A stretch of 33,853 bases of DNA from Candidatus Evtepia faecavium (GTDB lineage: Bacteria > Bacillota > Clostridia > Oscillospirales > Oscillospiraceae): NCBI GenBank assembly GCA_019115545.1, contig DXDK01000127.1, forward strand, positions 1 to 33,853, in the 5' to 3' direction. Both the position numbers and the translations under genes were made by a program. The notes beneath the pieces were generated by a model, which saw nothing but the letters and a program-made list of their open reading frames with translations, did not search any database and was not told the origin of the DNA. Below, in pieces: positions 7,292 to 15,157 of this stretch (position 1 is the stretch's first letter; every line of letters begins with the position of its first letter).

Positions 7292-9253
7292 TTACTCCTC
7301 CTCGCCCTCGTCCTCCTCGGCGGCGCGGTGGTCGTTGAGCAGGGCGCGGATGGACAGGGAGACCTTCTTCCGCTCGTAGTCGATGTCGGTGATCTTCACG
7401 TCCACAGTCTGGCCCTCTTCCAGCACGTCGCCGGGCTTCTCGATGCGGTGGTCGGCGATCTGGGAGATGTGGATCAGGCCGTCCACCCCGGGGACGATCT
7501 CGGCGAAGGCGCCGAAGGTCATCAGCTTCACCACCCGGACGGTGGCCACGGAGCCCACCTCGTAGGTGGAGGTGAACTTCTCCCAGGGATCCTCGTTGCG
7601 GTCCTTCATGCCCAGGGAGATCTTCTTCTTCTCGGCGTCGAAGGAGATGACGTACACGTCCACCTTGTCGCCCACAGCCACCACTTCGGCGGGGTTCTTG
7701 ATGCGGCTCCAAGACAGCTCGGACACGTGGACCATGCCGTCCACGCCGCCGATGTCCACGAAGGCGCCATAGGAAGTCAGGGACTTCACGGTGCCCTCAT
7801 AGTGCTTGCCTTCCTCGATGTTGGCCCACACTTCGGCGGCCTTGGCGGCCCGCTCCTCTGCCAGGACGGAGCGGATGGAGCCCACCACACGGCGGCGGGA
7901 GCGGTTGACCTCGGTGATGCGCAGCTTCACCTGCTGGCCCACCATCTCAGACAGGTCGGCCCCTCTGGGCTTGCCGGTCTGGGAGGCGGGGACGAAGACG
8001 CGGATGCCCTTCAGGTTCACCACGACGCCGCCCTTGTTGACCTCGGTCACGGGGCCTTCCAGGACGGTCTTCTCCTCCACGGCGGCCTCCACGGTATCCC
8101 AGTGCTTCACACTGTCCAGGCGCTTCTTGGACAGGGTGGCCACGCCCTCCACGTCGTTGACGCGCATGACATAGGTCTCGATCTCGTCGCCCACCTTGAC
8201 GATGTCCTCCGGCTTGGCGGAGGGGTCGTCGCTGAGCTCGGACAGGGGGATGTAGCCGGCGTGCTTGGTGCCCAGGTCCACGTTGACCTCGGTGGCGGTG
8301 ATGCCGGTGACCACGCCGGTGACCTTATCTCCCGTATTTAAAGTTTTGATCGATTTCTCCAGCATGTCAGCGAAGGACTCCTCGATCTCCATAGCGTTGT
8401 TGTTTTCTTCGCTCATTTTGTCTTTGACCTCCTTTATTATCCACCCCGGCGTCGACGCGCCAGCGGTGATTCCCACAGAAGCTACCCCGCTCACCTTCCT
8501 CGGGTCGAGCTCCTCAGCCCGGCTGATGTGGTAAACCAACGGGCAGTGTGCCCGGCATAACTCAGCAAGACGGGTCGTGTTGGAGCTTTTTTGATCGCCG
8601 ATGACAATCATCATCTGGCATCGCTCCGCCAAACTCTGCGCTTCTGATTGCCGCATACACGTAGCATCACATATTGTATCAAAGATTTCCGCATTTGTAC
8701 ACTCTTTTTTTACTTTTTCTCGGCAGGGGCTCCAAATTCTATCCGTTGATGTAGTTTGCGAAACCAAGGTCACTGGTTTTTGTGAATTTTCGTTCCTTTC
8801 CTCCAAAAATGTTGTCAATTCTTCCACATTTCTGAAGATTTTCGCCCCCGTGCACCAGCCGGCGATGGCCTGGACCTCGGGGTGGGCCGGGTCGCCGATG
8901 ATGATGACCTGGCGACCCCGTTGGCTGGCGTCGGCCACGATCTGGTGGATCTTGGCCACCTTGACGCAGGTGGCGTCGGCCACCGGGCAGCCCAGGGCAG
9001 CCAGGCGGTCGTAGACCGCCTTCCCCTCCCCGTGGGAGCGGATGATCACCCCGCACCCCGGGGGGACCTCCTCCAGGGAGGCCACGCACCGCACCCCTTT
9101 TCTCTCCAGCTCGGCGATCACGTGGTCGTTGTGGATGACAGGGCCCAGCATCACATAGGGCTGGCCGCTGGCGGCCACTTTCTGGGCCAGCTCCACCGCC
9201 CGGCGCACCCCGAAGCAGAAGCCGGCGGACTTGGCCAGGATGACTTCCCTCAT
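7292..9253 (-). CDS. ispH: IspH-ribosomal protein S1 fusion (HMBPP reductase + four S1 domains)
   Basis: 653 residues. Residues 1-280 are 4-hydroxy-3-methylbut-2-enyl diphosphate reductase, the last enzyme of the MEP isoprenoid pathway. The three [4Fe-4S] ligands are Cys13 (GFCFGV), Cys96 (DATC) and Cys199 (CDATC), with catalytic Glu126 (HPEVQ) and SQTTST also present. Residues about 307-376, 396-460, 481-548 and 563-636 are four S1 RNA-binding domains, followed by an acidic tail. The fusion is known in clostridia. ATG overlaps the plsC stop as ATGA. Odd points: residues 145-205 are encoded by AT-rich DNA (about 39% GC by hand count against about 70% nearby), and Met280 has its own AAAGGAGG, so a separate S1 protein may be made. 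Confidence 0.96.
   Translation of the reverse strand: MREVILAKSAGFCFGVRRAVELAQKVAASGQPYVMLGPVIHNDHVIAELERKGVRCVASLEEVPPGCGVIIRSHGEGKAVYDRLAALGCPVADATCVKVAKIHQIVADASQRGRQVIIIGDPAHPEVQAIAGWCTGAKIFRNVEELTTFLEERNENSQKPVTLVSQTTSTDRIWSPCREKVKKECTNAEIFDTICDATCMRQSEAQSLAERCQMMIVIGDQKSSNTTRLAELCRAHCPLVYHISRAEELDPRKVSGVASVGITAGASTPGWIIKEVKDKMSEENNNAMEIEESFADMLEKSIKTLNTGDKVTGVVTGITATEVNVDLGTKHAGYIPLSELSDDPSAKPEDIVKVGDEIETYVMRVNDVEGVATLSKKRLDSVKHWDTVEAAVEEKTVLEGPVTEVNKGGVVVNLKGIRVFVPASQTGKPRGADLSEMVGQQVKLRITEVNRSRRRVVGSIRSVLAEERAAKAAEVWANIEEGKHYEGTVKSLTSYGAFVDIGGVDGMVHVSELSWSRIKNPAEVVAVGDKVDVYVISFDAEKKKISLGMKDRNEDPWEKFTSTYEVGSVATVRVVKLMTFGAFAEIVPGVDGLIHISQIADHRIEKPGDVLEEGQTVDVKITDIDYERKKVSLSIRALLNDHRAAEEDEGEEE
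8416..8435 (-). promoter_or_regulatory. Internal ribosome site and ATG for a possible free S1 protein
   Basis: Inside ispH-rpsA the minus strand reads AAAGGAGG (8428-8435), 11 bases, then ATG (8414-8416) in frame, exactly at the junction between the IspH part and the S1 part. Starting here would give a 374-residue, four-domain S1 protein beginning MSEENNNAMEIEESF. The spacing is slightly long. Confidence 0.5.
8673..8701 (-). promoter_or_regulatory. Possible internal promoter in the AT-rich patch of ispH
   Basis: Minus strand: TGTACA (8696-8701), 17 bases, TACAAT (8673-8678). The -10 matches five of six and the -35 four of six consensus bases. It would serve the internal S1 start about 260 bases downstream. 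AT-rich DNA produces such matches by chance, so this is tentative. Confidence 0.3.
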
Positions 9254-9864
9254 TCCGCCGCCTCCATCTCTGCCCGGCGGTCCCGGACGGCCCGGATGCG
9301 GTCCATGATCTCCTGGGTGACCACCTCATAGTCCTCGGCGGTGGCCCGGCGCTTTTCCGGGAAGGGCATGTAGGGCTCCCCGATGTACACCTTCGTCCGC
9401 TGGAAGTGCTTCCGCTGGGGGTCGATGTACACCGGCAGCACCGGCACCCCGGTGCGGATGGCCATCATGGCCGCCCCGGTCTTGCCCTCGCCGATCTCCT
9501 CGTGGCGGGTGCCCTCGGGGAAGATCAGGAGCTTCTCCTGCCCCTTCAGGGCCTTCAGGGCGGACTTCACCGCCCCCACATCGGACTTGCCCCGCTTCAC
9601 CCAGATGACGAAGCCCAGCCAGTTGAGCAGCCGCCCCACCACGGGGTAGTGGCGGATCTCCTCCTTGGCCATGATCCAGATCTTGTCCTGCCGCTGGAAG
9701 GAGTAGACGATGTAGAAGGGGTCGGAGTTGTGGGCGTGGTTGGCGCAGATCACCGCCCCGCCCTTGGGGATGTTCCCCTGGCCGTAGGCCTTCAGCGGCG
9801 TACGGAAGGTCACAATGGAAAAAATAAACTTACTGATCACATAGGCAAGCTGATAGAGTGTCAA
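9250..9864 (-). CDS. plsC: 1-acyl-sn-glycerol-3-phosphate acyltransferase
   Basis: 204 residues. PlsC adds the second acyl chain to lysophosphatidic acid at the membrane, giving phosphatidic acid. The HX4D catalytic motif is in CANHAHNSDPFY, the substrate-binding FPEGTR is present, and GVPVLPVYI follows as the family's later motif. A hydrophobic N-terminus (LAYVISKFIFSIV) fits membrane association. The start is a TTG whose bases overlap the cmk stop (TTGA), with AGAGAGG upstream; no better start is in place. It is translated within the rpiR operon. Confidence 0.94.
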   Translation of the reverse strand: MTLYQLAYVISKFIFSIVTFRTPLKAYGQGNIPKGGAVICANHAHNSDPFYIVYSFQRQDKIWIMAKEEIRHYPVVGRLLNWLGFVIWVKRGKSDVGAVKSALKALKGQEKLLIFPEGTRHEEIGEGKTGAAMMAIRTGVPVLPVYIDPQRKHFQRTKVYIGEPYMPFPEKRRATAEDYEVVTQEIMDRIRAVRDRRAEMEAAE

Positions 9865-10538
9865 AGGGATAACCTCTCTTTCACCAGGGCGAGCAGGGCG
9901 TCCAGGCTCTCCTGGAAGTTCAGGTGGGAGGTGTCCACCTCCACGGCGTCGGCCGCCTTCCGCAGGGGGGCGGCGGCCCGATGGGTGTCGTCATAGTCCC
10001 GCCGGGCGATCTCCTCCCGGACGGTGTCCAGGTCCACTTCCTGGCCCCGGGCGGCCAGCTCCGCCCAGCGGCGGCGGGCCCGCTCCTCCACCGAGGCGGT
10101 GAGGAAGACCTTCAGGTCGGCCTGGGGCAGCACCACGGTGCCGATGTCCCGGCCGTCCATGATGACGTTGTGGGTGCGGGCCAGCTCCCGCTGCATTTCC
10201 AGCAGAAAGGCCCGGACCTCGGGATAGGCAGAGACCTGGGAGGCATACCGGGAGACGGCGTTGTCCCGGATGGCCTCCGTCACGTCCTCCCCCTGGAGGA
10301 ACATGTGCTGCAGCCCGTCCTCCCCGTAGGCCAGGGAGAGGCGCAGCTCCGGCAGGCGGGACACCACGTCCTCTTTTCGGCCGCAGTCTCCCCCCTGCCG
10401 GGCGGTGTAGAGGCCCACCGTGCGGTAGATGGCCCCGGTGTCCACATATAAAAACCCCAGGCGGGCCGCCAGGGCCCGGGCCAGGGTGCTCTTGCCGGCC
10501 CCGGAGGGGCCGTCCATGGCGATGCTGCGATAGGTCAT
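9861..10538 (-). CDS. cmk: Cytidylate kinase
   Basis: 225 residues. Phosphorylates CMP and dCMP with ATP. The P-loop GPSGAGKST is at residues 10-18, followed by the CMP-site YVDTGAIYR and the MDGRDIGTVVLPQADLKVFL stretch, with the lid arginines in ERARRRW and ARRDYDD. It starts at ATG (MTYRSIAMDG), seven bases after AGGAGG, overlapping the previous stop by ATGA. In Firmicutes cmk, plsC, ispH and rpsA often stand together; here that order is kept with two genes in front. Confidence 0.96.
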   Translation of the reverse strand: MTYRSIAMDGPSGAGKSTLARALAARLGFLYVDTGAIYRTVGLYTARQGGDCGRKEDVVSRLPELRLSLAYGEDGLQHMFLQGEDVTEAIRDNAVSRYASQVSAYPEVRAFLLEMQRELARTHNVIMDGRDIGTVVLPQADLKVFLTASVEERARRRWAELAARGQEVDLDTVREEIARRDYDDTHRAAAPLRKAADAVEVDTSHLNFQESLDALLALVKERLSL

Positions 10539-11782
10539 GTCCCATCCTCCTCGATGTAACGGGCGGCCCCTTGCCCCGCCGCCCGGCCGGTGCACCAGGC
10601 GATCTGGAGGTTGAAGCCCCCGGTATAGCCGTCCACGTCCAGCACTTCCCCGGCGAAGAAGAGGCCGGCCACCTTCTTGGACATCATGGTCCCCGGGTCC
10701 ACCTCCCCGGTCTTTACCCCGCCGGCGGTGATGATGGCCTCCTTGATGGGCCGGGTCCCGGCGATGGGCACGGAGAAGGCTTTCATGGTCTCCACCAGAT
10801 GCCGGCGCTGGCCCCGGGTGAGGGCGTTCACCGGCAGGTCCGGGGGGATCTCCACCCGCTGGGCCATCACCGGCACCATCTTCCGGGGGAGCAGCCCCTC
10901 CAGGAAGTTGTGAAAGGCCTTGTTGGGGGCCTGGGCGATGTCCCGGAGGATCCGCGCCTCCAGCTTGGCCTCCTCCAGGGCGGGTTTCAGGTCGATGACG
11001 GCGGTGTAGGTCTCCTTGGCCCAGTTGGCGTGGGCGCTGGCGCTGAGCACCAGGGGCCCGGACAGGCCGAAGTGGGTGAACAGCAGCTCCCCCTGCTCCT
11101 GGAAAACCGCTTTCTTCTTCTGGTTTTTCAGGGTGAGGGTGACGTTGCGCAGGGACAGGCCCTGCATCTGGGCGCAGGTGTCCCCCGCCTCCTCCAGGGG
11201 GACCAGGGAGGGCCGGGGGGGCACGATGGTGTGCCCGGCCTGCTCCGCCAGCCAGTACCCGTCCCCGGTGGAGCCGGTGGCGGGGTAGGACAGGCCCCCG
11301 GTGGCCACCACCACCGCCCCGGCGGGAAGGGTCTCTCCCCCCGCCGTCACCCCGACGACCCGGCCCCGCTCCAGCACCAGGCGCTCTGCCCGGCGGTGGA
11401 GGAGGGTCACTCCCCGGCGCTTCAGGGCAAAAAACAGGGCGTCGATCACGTCGGCCGCCCGGTCAGAGCAGGGAAAAACGCGTCCCCCCCGCTCGGTCTT
11501 CAGGGGGACGCCCAGTTCCTCAAAGTATGCCATCACCGCCCCCGGCGGGAAGCGGGTGACGGCGCTGTAGAGAAAGCGCCCGTTCCGGGGCACGTGTTCC
11601 AGCACCCCCTGGGGGGTGGTGTTGTTGGTGAGGTTGCACCGGCCCTTGCCGGTGATGTAGAGCTTCCGCCCCAGCTTCTCGTTGGGCTCCAGCAGGGTCA
11701 CGGCGGCCCCGGCCTCCCGGGCGGAGAGGGCGGCCATCATCCCAGCCGCCCCGCCCCCCAGGACCACCACAGGCAGGCTCAT
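10535..11782 (-). CDS. HI0933/YhiN-family FAD-dependent oxidoreductase (BaiN-like)
   Basis: 415 residues. The N-terminal dinucleotide fold is VVVLGGGAAGMMAALSA, then the family marker KLYITGKGRCNLTNN, an inserted middle domain with FTHFGLSGP, and the C-terminal FAD-binding stretch GEVLDVDGYTGGFNLQIAWCTG. Members are annotated as aminoacetone-oxidase-like or BaiN; the physiological reaction is unproven for most, and nothing here links it to bile acids. It overlaps the rpiR stop and the cmk start by four bases on each side, so its product is made together with them. Family is sure; substrate is unknown. Confidence 0.93.
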   Translation of the reverse strand: MSLPVVVLGGGAAGMMAALSAREAGAAVTLLEPNEKLGRKLYITGKGRCNLTNNTTPQGVLEHVPRNGRFLYSAVTRFPPGAVMAYFEELGVPLKTERGGRVFPCSDRAADVIDALFFALKRRGVTLLHRRAERLVLERGRVVGVTAGGETLPAGAVVVATGGLSYPATGSTGDGYWLAEQAGHTIVPPRPSLVPLEEAGDTCAQMQGLSLRNVTLTLKNQKKKAVFQEQGELLFTHFGLSGPLVLSASAHANWAKETYTAVIDLKPALEEAKLEARILRDIAQAPNKAFHNFLEGLLPRKMVPVMAQRVEIPPDLPVNALTRGQRRHLVETMKAFSVPIAGTRPIKEAIITAGGVKTGEVDPGTMMSKKVAGLFFAGEVLDVDGYTGGFNLQIAWCTGRAAGQGAARYIEEDGT

Positions 11783-12648
11783 TGCTCCTCTTCCTCCATG
11801 CTCACAAAGACGCCGTACTCCTCCCAGATGTGCTCCAGGCGCTCAAAGTGCTCCACAATGTCCGACTTGCTCCGGGCGATGGCCACCAGCAGGGCGTTGA
11901 TGAGGCTCAGGGGCGCCACCAGGGAGTCCACAAAGGAGGCCATGTCGCTCTTGGCCAGCAGGACGTAGTCGGCTGCCTTGGCCATGGCGTTGGAGGCGTT
12001 GTCGGTGATGGCGATGACCTTGGACCCCCGCTCGTGGGCGAAGTTGATGGCCCGCACCGTCCGCCGGGAGTACCGGGGGAAGGACAGGCCGATGGTCACG
12101 TCCCCCTCCCCCACCTGGACGATCTGGTCAAAGATCTCCTGGTTGGCGCTCTCCCCCACGTGGACCACGTTGTCGAACATGAGGCCGAAGTAGAAGGACA
12201 GGAACCCCGCCAGGGAACCCGAGGACCGGGTGCCCAGGATGTAGATCTTCTTGGCGCCCACGATGGTGTCCACCGCCGCCTGGAAGCTCTCCCGGTCGAT
12301 CTCCTCCATGGTCATGCGGATCTTCTCCATGTCCGACTGCATGACGGTGCTCACCACGTCCTGGTTGCCGATGATGTCGTTGGTCACCTCGATGCGCTGG
12401 ATGGAGGTGAGCTTGTTGCGAATCATCTCCTGCAGGGCTTTCTGCATGGCGGGGTAGCCGTCATACTTCAGCTCCGAGGCAAAGCGCACCACGGTGGACT
12501 CGCTGACGTGGACGGTTTTGCCCAGTTTGCTGGCGGTCATGAAAGCCGCCTTGTCATAGGAGGACAGGATGTAGTTGGCAATGAGCTTCTGTCCCTTGGA
12601 AAAGGTGTTCATTTTGCTGCTGATGAGAGAAAGGATATCTTTCGACAT
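11779..12648 (-). CDS. MurR/RpiR family transcriptional regulator
   Basis: 289 residues from MSKDILSLISSKMNTFSKGQ. The N-terminal helix-turn-helix domain (about 1-77, with VSESTVVRFASELKYDGY) binds DNA. A SIS domain (about 125-255, KIYILGTRSSGSLA and FPRYSRRTV) binds sugar phosphates in characterised relatives. Such proteins usually control amino-sugar or sugar use, so leading an operon of nucleotide, phospholipid and isoprenoid genes is unusual. The ATG follows GGGGAGG by eight bases; an upstream in-frame start lacks such a site. The promoter and a likely operator are directly upstream, which suggests self-regulation. Confidence 0.93.
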   Translation of the reverse strand: MSKDILSLISSKMNTFSKGQKLIANYILSSYDKAAFMTASKLGKTVHVSESTVVRFASELKYDGYPAMQKALQEMIRNKLTSIQRIEVTNDIIGNQDVVSTVMQSDMEKIRMTMEEIDRESFQAAVDTIVGAKKIYILGTRSSGSLAGFLSFYFGLMFDNVVHVGESANQEIFDQIVQVGEGDVTIGLSFPRYSRRTVRAINFAHERGSKVIAITDNASNAMAKAADYVLLAKSDMASFVDSLVAPLSLINALLVAIARSKSDIVEHFERLEHIWEEYGVFVSMEEEEQ

Positions 12649-12705
12649 GGGCGATGCCTCCCCTGCGGCGTTCCTCCTGGTCCGGGGGAGCTTCCACGGG
12701 GGAAG

Positions 12706-12727
12706 CACAGCCCCGGCCAGGGCTGTG
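12706..12727 (-). promoter_or_regulatory. Leader hairpin in the rpiR transcript
   Basis: CACAGCCC and GGGCTGTG pair perfectly over eight bases around a six-base loop, between the promoter and the rpiR start. A smaller GCTTCC/GGAAGC hairpin lies next to it. No U tract follows, so it is not an intrinsic terminator; its role is unknown. Confidence 0.4.
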
Positions 12728-12756
12728 TGGCCGGTTTGCGGCCGTTCTTTGGGGAT

Positions 12757-12785
12757 ATTATAGCGCGGCCCGCCTCATTTTGCAA
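12757..12785 (-). promoter_or_regulatory. Promoter of the rpiR-yhiN-cmk-plsC-ispH operon
   Basis: Minus strand: -35 TTGCAA (12780-12785), 17-base spacer, perfect -10 TATAAT (12757-12762). Confidence 0.82.
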
Positions 12786-12806
12786 GAAAAATTTCTTATT
12801 CTTGCA
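12781..12806. promoter_or_regulatory. Inverted repeat over the -35 box, candidate RpiR operator
   Basis: TGCAAGAA (12781-12788) and TTCTTGCA (12799-12806) form an 8-base inverted repeat with a 10-base AT-rich spacer. It covers the -35 box of the rpiR promoter and the last codons of rluB. Position and symmetry fit repression by the adjacent RpiR regulator; this is inference. Confidence 0.45.
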
Positions 12807-13521
12807 GAAAAGTTTCCCGCCGCAAACGGGACACTTCCCCCTCCGTCAGGGGCCGCCACTGGCCGGGGGCCAGGGCCCGGTCCAGGCTGAGGGACCCCTC
12901 CCGCACCCGCTTGAGCCGGGTCACCGCCAGGCCGCACTGGGCGCACATCCGGCGGATCTGCCGGTTCTTCCCCTCGTGGATCACCACCGACAGCAGGGCC
13001 CGCCCCGCCCCCTGGCGCACCAGGCGGACCTTGGCCGGGCGGAGGGGCTGGCCGTCCAGGGTCATGGGGCGGGCCAGGGCCCCCTCCGCCCCGGGGCGAA
13101 AGCCAGTGACCCACACCAGGTATTCCTTCTCCACCTCGTGCCGGGGGTGGAGCAGGGCGTTCGTAAGAGCCCCGTCGTCGGTGAGCAGGAGCAGGCCCTC
13201 GGAGTCCATGTCCAGCCGGCCCACCGGCCACACCCGGCCCCGGGCCTCCCCCACCAGGCCGGCCACAGTGGGGCGGCCCTTCTCGTCGGAGAGGGTGGTC
13301 ACCACCCCCCGGGGCTTGTAGAGCATGAGCACCGTCCGCGCCTTCGGCTGCAGGGCGGGCCGCCCGTCCAGGGCGATGGTGTCCCGCTGGGGGTCTGCCT
13401 TGTCCCCCAGGGCAGCGGGGCGGCCGTTCACCGTCACCCGCCCCTGCTGTATGTAGGCCTCTGCCTGGCGGCGGGAGCACACCCCCGCCGCCGAGAGGAT
13501 CTTCTGCAGGCGATCTTCCAT
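12796..13521 (-). CDS. rluB: 23S rRNA pseudouridine synthase, RluB-type
   Basis: 241 residues. Residues 1-60 are an S4 RNA-binding domain (LQKILSAAGVCSRRQAEAYI). The RsuA/RluB/RluE/RluF catalytic domain follows, with the active-site aspartate in VGRLDMDSEGLLLLTDDG and the family motif EGKNRQIRRM. It makes pseudouridine in ribosomal RNA; RluB is the likely member from its neighbours, but RsuA-like subfamilies are hard to separate by eye. ATG with AAAGGAAG upstream, 13 bases after the dacF stop. It is the last gene of the site-2-protease/scpAB operon. Confidence 0.92.
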   Translation of the reverse strand: MEDRLQKILSAAGVCSRRQAEAYIQQGRVTVNGRPAALGDKADPQRDTIALDGRPALQPKARTVLMLYKPRGVVTTLSDEKGRPTVAGLVGEARGRVWPVGRLDMDSEGLLLLTDDGALTNALLHPRHEVEKEYLVWVTGFRPGAEGALARPMTLDGQPLRPAKVRLVRQGAGRALLSVVIHEGKNRQIRRMCAQCGLAVTRLKRVREGSLSLDRALAPGQWRPLTEGEVSRLRRETFLQE

Positions 13522-13534
13522 GGGATCTTCCTTT

Positions 13535-14683
13535 CTATGGCTGCGTCCCTTCCGGCGCCGGGGCGAGGGTCTGCTTCCCCTGGAGGAAGTCCCACAGGGC
13601 CCCCAGGCCCCGGTGTTCCACCACGTCCCGTCCGGCGTCCTGGGACCAGACCAGGTAGCTCTCCCCCACCACCTGCCCCGCCACCAGGAAGCGGACGGTG
13701 CCGGCGATCTCCCCCCGGACCACCGGGGCGGGGACCGTGTCGGGCAGGTCCACCTGGGTGGTGACCTGTTCCCCCTCCTTCAGGGGGTAGGCCACCGTCT
13801 CCCGGGCCTCCACCGCCGCCCGGCGCAGCAGGCTCCCCTCCAGGGGGACCCGGGCCAGCTCCTCCCCCCCCTGGGCCAGGACGGTGCGGGGATAGGCGGC
13901 AAAGCCGTAGTCCAGCAGGGCCTTGTGGTCGGCCCAGTCGTCCCGGTCGTTGAGGGTGACGCAGATGAGGGTCTGGCCGTCCCGCTCCGCGCAGGAGACC
14001 AGGGTGCGGCCGGCCTGGCGGGTGTACCCCGTCTTCATCCCGGTGCACCCTTCGTACTGCCACAGCAGCTTGTTGTGGTTCACCAGCTGCCGCCCCTCCA
14101 GGGTGATCTGCTTGGTGGCCACCGCCTTTGCCACGGTGGGGTTTTCCAGGCAGGCCCGGGCCAGCTTGGCCATGTCCAGGGCGGAGGCATAGTGGTTTTC
14201 ATCCCCCAAACCGTTGGGGTCGGAGAAGTGGGTGTGGGTCATCCCCAAATCCCGGGCCCGCTGGTTCATCCAGGCCACGAAGGTCTCCACATCCCCGGCG
14301 CAGACGCAGGCCAGAGCCACCGCCGCGTCGTTCCCCGAGGGGAGGAGCAGGCCGTAGAACAGGGTCTCCACCCGCAGCCGCTCCCCGGGGACCAGGTAGA
14401 GGGAGGTCCCCTCCACCCCCGTCCAGTCCTTCTGGATCTCCACCGACTGGGACAGGTCCCCGCCGAAATACTCCGCCGCCACCAGGGCGGTCATGAGTTT
14501 GGTGGTGCTGGCGATGGCCCGGGGGGTGTTCTCGTCCTTGGCATAGAGCACCCGCCCCGTCTCCCCGTCCAGCAAAACAGCGGAGGCCGCGGAAACCGCA
14601 GGCGCCTCCGCCGCTTGGGTATGGAGCACCAGCCCCGGCAGCAGGACGCACAGCACCCCCAGGGCCGCAAGTTGTCTTCGCAA
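13535..14683 (-). CDS. dacF: D-alanyl-D-alanine carboxypeptidase (DacF/DacB type)
   Basis: 382 residues. A penicillin-binding protein of class C low molecular weight that trims the terminal D-Ala from peptidoglycan stem peptides outside the membrane. A signal peptide covers about residues 1-25 (LAALGVLCVLLPGLVLHTQA). The S11 peptidase motifs are complete: STTK 59-62, SGN 116-118, KTG 217-219. A C-terminal beta domain follows (about 285-360). It begins with TTG, six bases after GGGAGGGG. Between ytfJ and rluB in an operon with sporulation-linked genes, it may act on spore cortex or forespore wall, but that is inference. Confidence 0.95.
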   Translation of the reverse strand: MRRQLAALGVLCVLLPGLVLHTQAAEAPAVSAASAVLLDGETGRVLYAKDENTPRAIASTTKLMTALVAAEYFGGDLSQSVEIQKDWTGVEGTSLYLVPGERLRVETLFYGLLLPSGNDAAVALACVCAGDVETFVAWMNQRARDLGMTHTHFSDPNGLGDENHYASALDMAKLARACLENPTVAKAVATKQITLEGRQLVNHNKLLWQYEGCTGMKTGYTRQAGRTLVSCAERDGQTLICVTLNDRDDWADHKALLDYGFAAYPRTVLAQGGEELARVPLEGSLLRRAAVEARETVAYPLKEGEQVTTQVDLPDTVPAPVVRGEIAGTVRFLVAGQVVGESYLVWSQDAGRDVVEHRGLGALWDFLQGKQTLAPAPEGTQP

Positions 14684-14740
14684 CCGGATCCCCTCCCGTG
14701 TACAGAGTTTCCTCCGTAGTATGCCGGGCGGGGGGCGGGA

Positions 14741-15157
14741 TTATACCCCCGGGGTGCCCTCGGCCTCCTTTTTGGCCTTGCGCTCCTCCAGGTAGCTGGT
14801 GAGCTTGTTCACCAGGTCGGGGATCAGGTCCACCACCCGGTCCAGGCTGGTCTCCGGGGCGGCGTCCACGGGGAGGACCTTCACCATCCCCCCGCTGACC
14901 ACCAGGAAGCAGACGGGGATCACTTTCAGCCCCGCGCCGCCCCCGCCGCCGAAGGGGTTCTCCCCCAGGGCCTTGGGGGCCTTGCCCCCCATCTCCGAGC
15001 CGCCGGTACCAAAGCCCAGGGAGATCCGGGACACGGGGATCAGGGTGACCTCCCCGGCCACGATGGGCTCCCCCACCACGGTGTTGGCGTCCACGGCGTT
15101 GCGGATCTGCTGGATGGTCTCGGCCATGAGTTCACTGACAGGATGATTTCTTTCCAT
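14741..15157 (-). CDS. ytfJ: GerW/YtfJ family sporulation protein
   Basis: 138 residues. YtfJ/GerW is a spore protein needed for germination with some nutrients in Bacillus. The pattern matches: an N-terminal MAETIQQIRNAVDANTVVGEPI, then VTLIPVSRISLGFGTGG, a glycine-rich loop (FGGGGGAGLKVIPV) and a C-terminal charged tail. Start ATG with GGAAAGGGGAG upstream. It overlaps the end of the DUF2953 gene by 26 bases, a pairing common in clostridia. Its presence supports a spore-forming host. Confidence 0.93.
   Translation of the reverse strand: MERNHPVSELMAETIQQIRNAVDANTVVGEPIVAGEVTLIPVSRISLGFGTGGSEMGGKAPKALGENPFGGGGGAGLKVIPVCFLVVSGGMVKVLPVDAAPETSLDRVVDLIPDLVNKLTSYLEERKAKKEAEGTPGV

Noticed and set aside
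12649-12756. Riboswitch or T-box before rpiR
   Set aside because: There are leader hairpins but no terminator/antiterminator pair, no T-box sequence and no known aptamer core.
11782-13764. Open frame of 660 codons on the plus strand
   Set aside because: It lies across rpiR and rluB and their promoter region; the protein is His/Gly/Pro-rich noise typical of GC-rich antisense frames.
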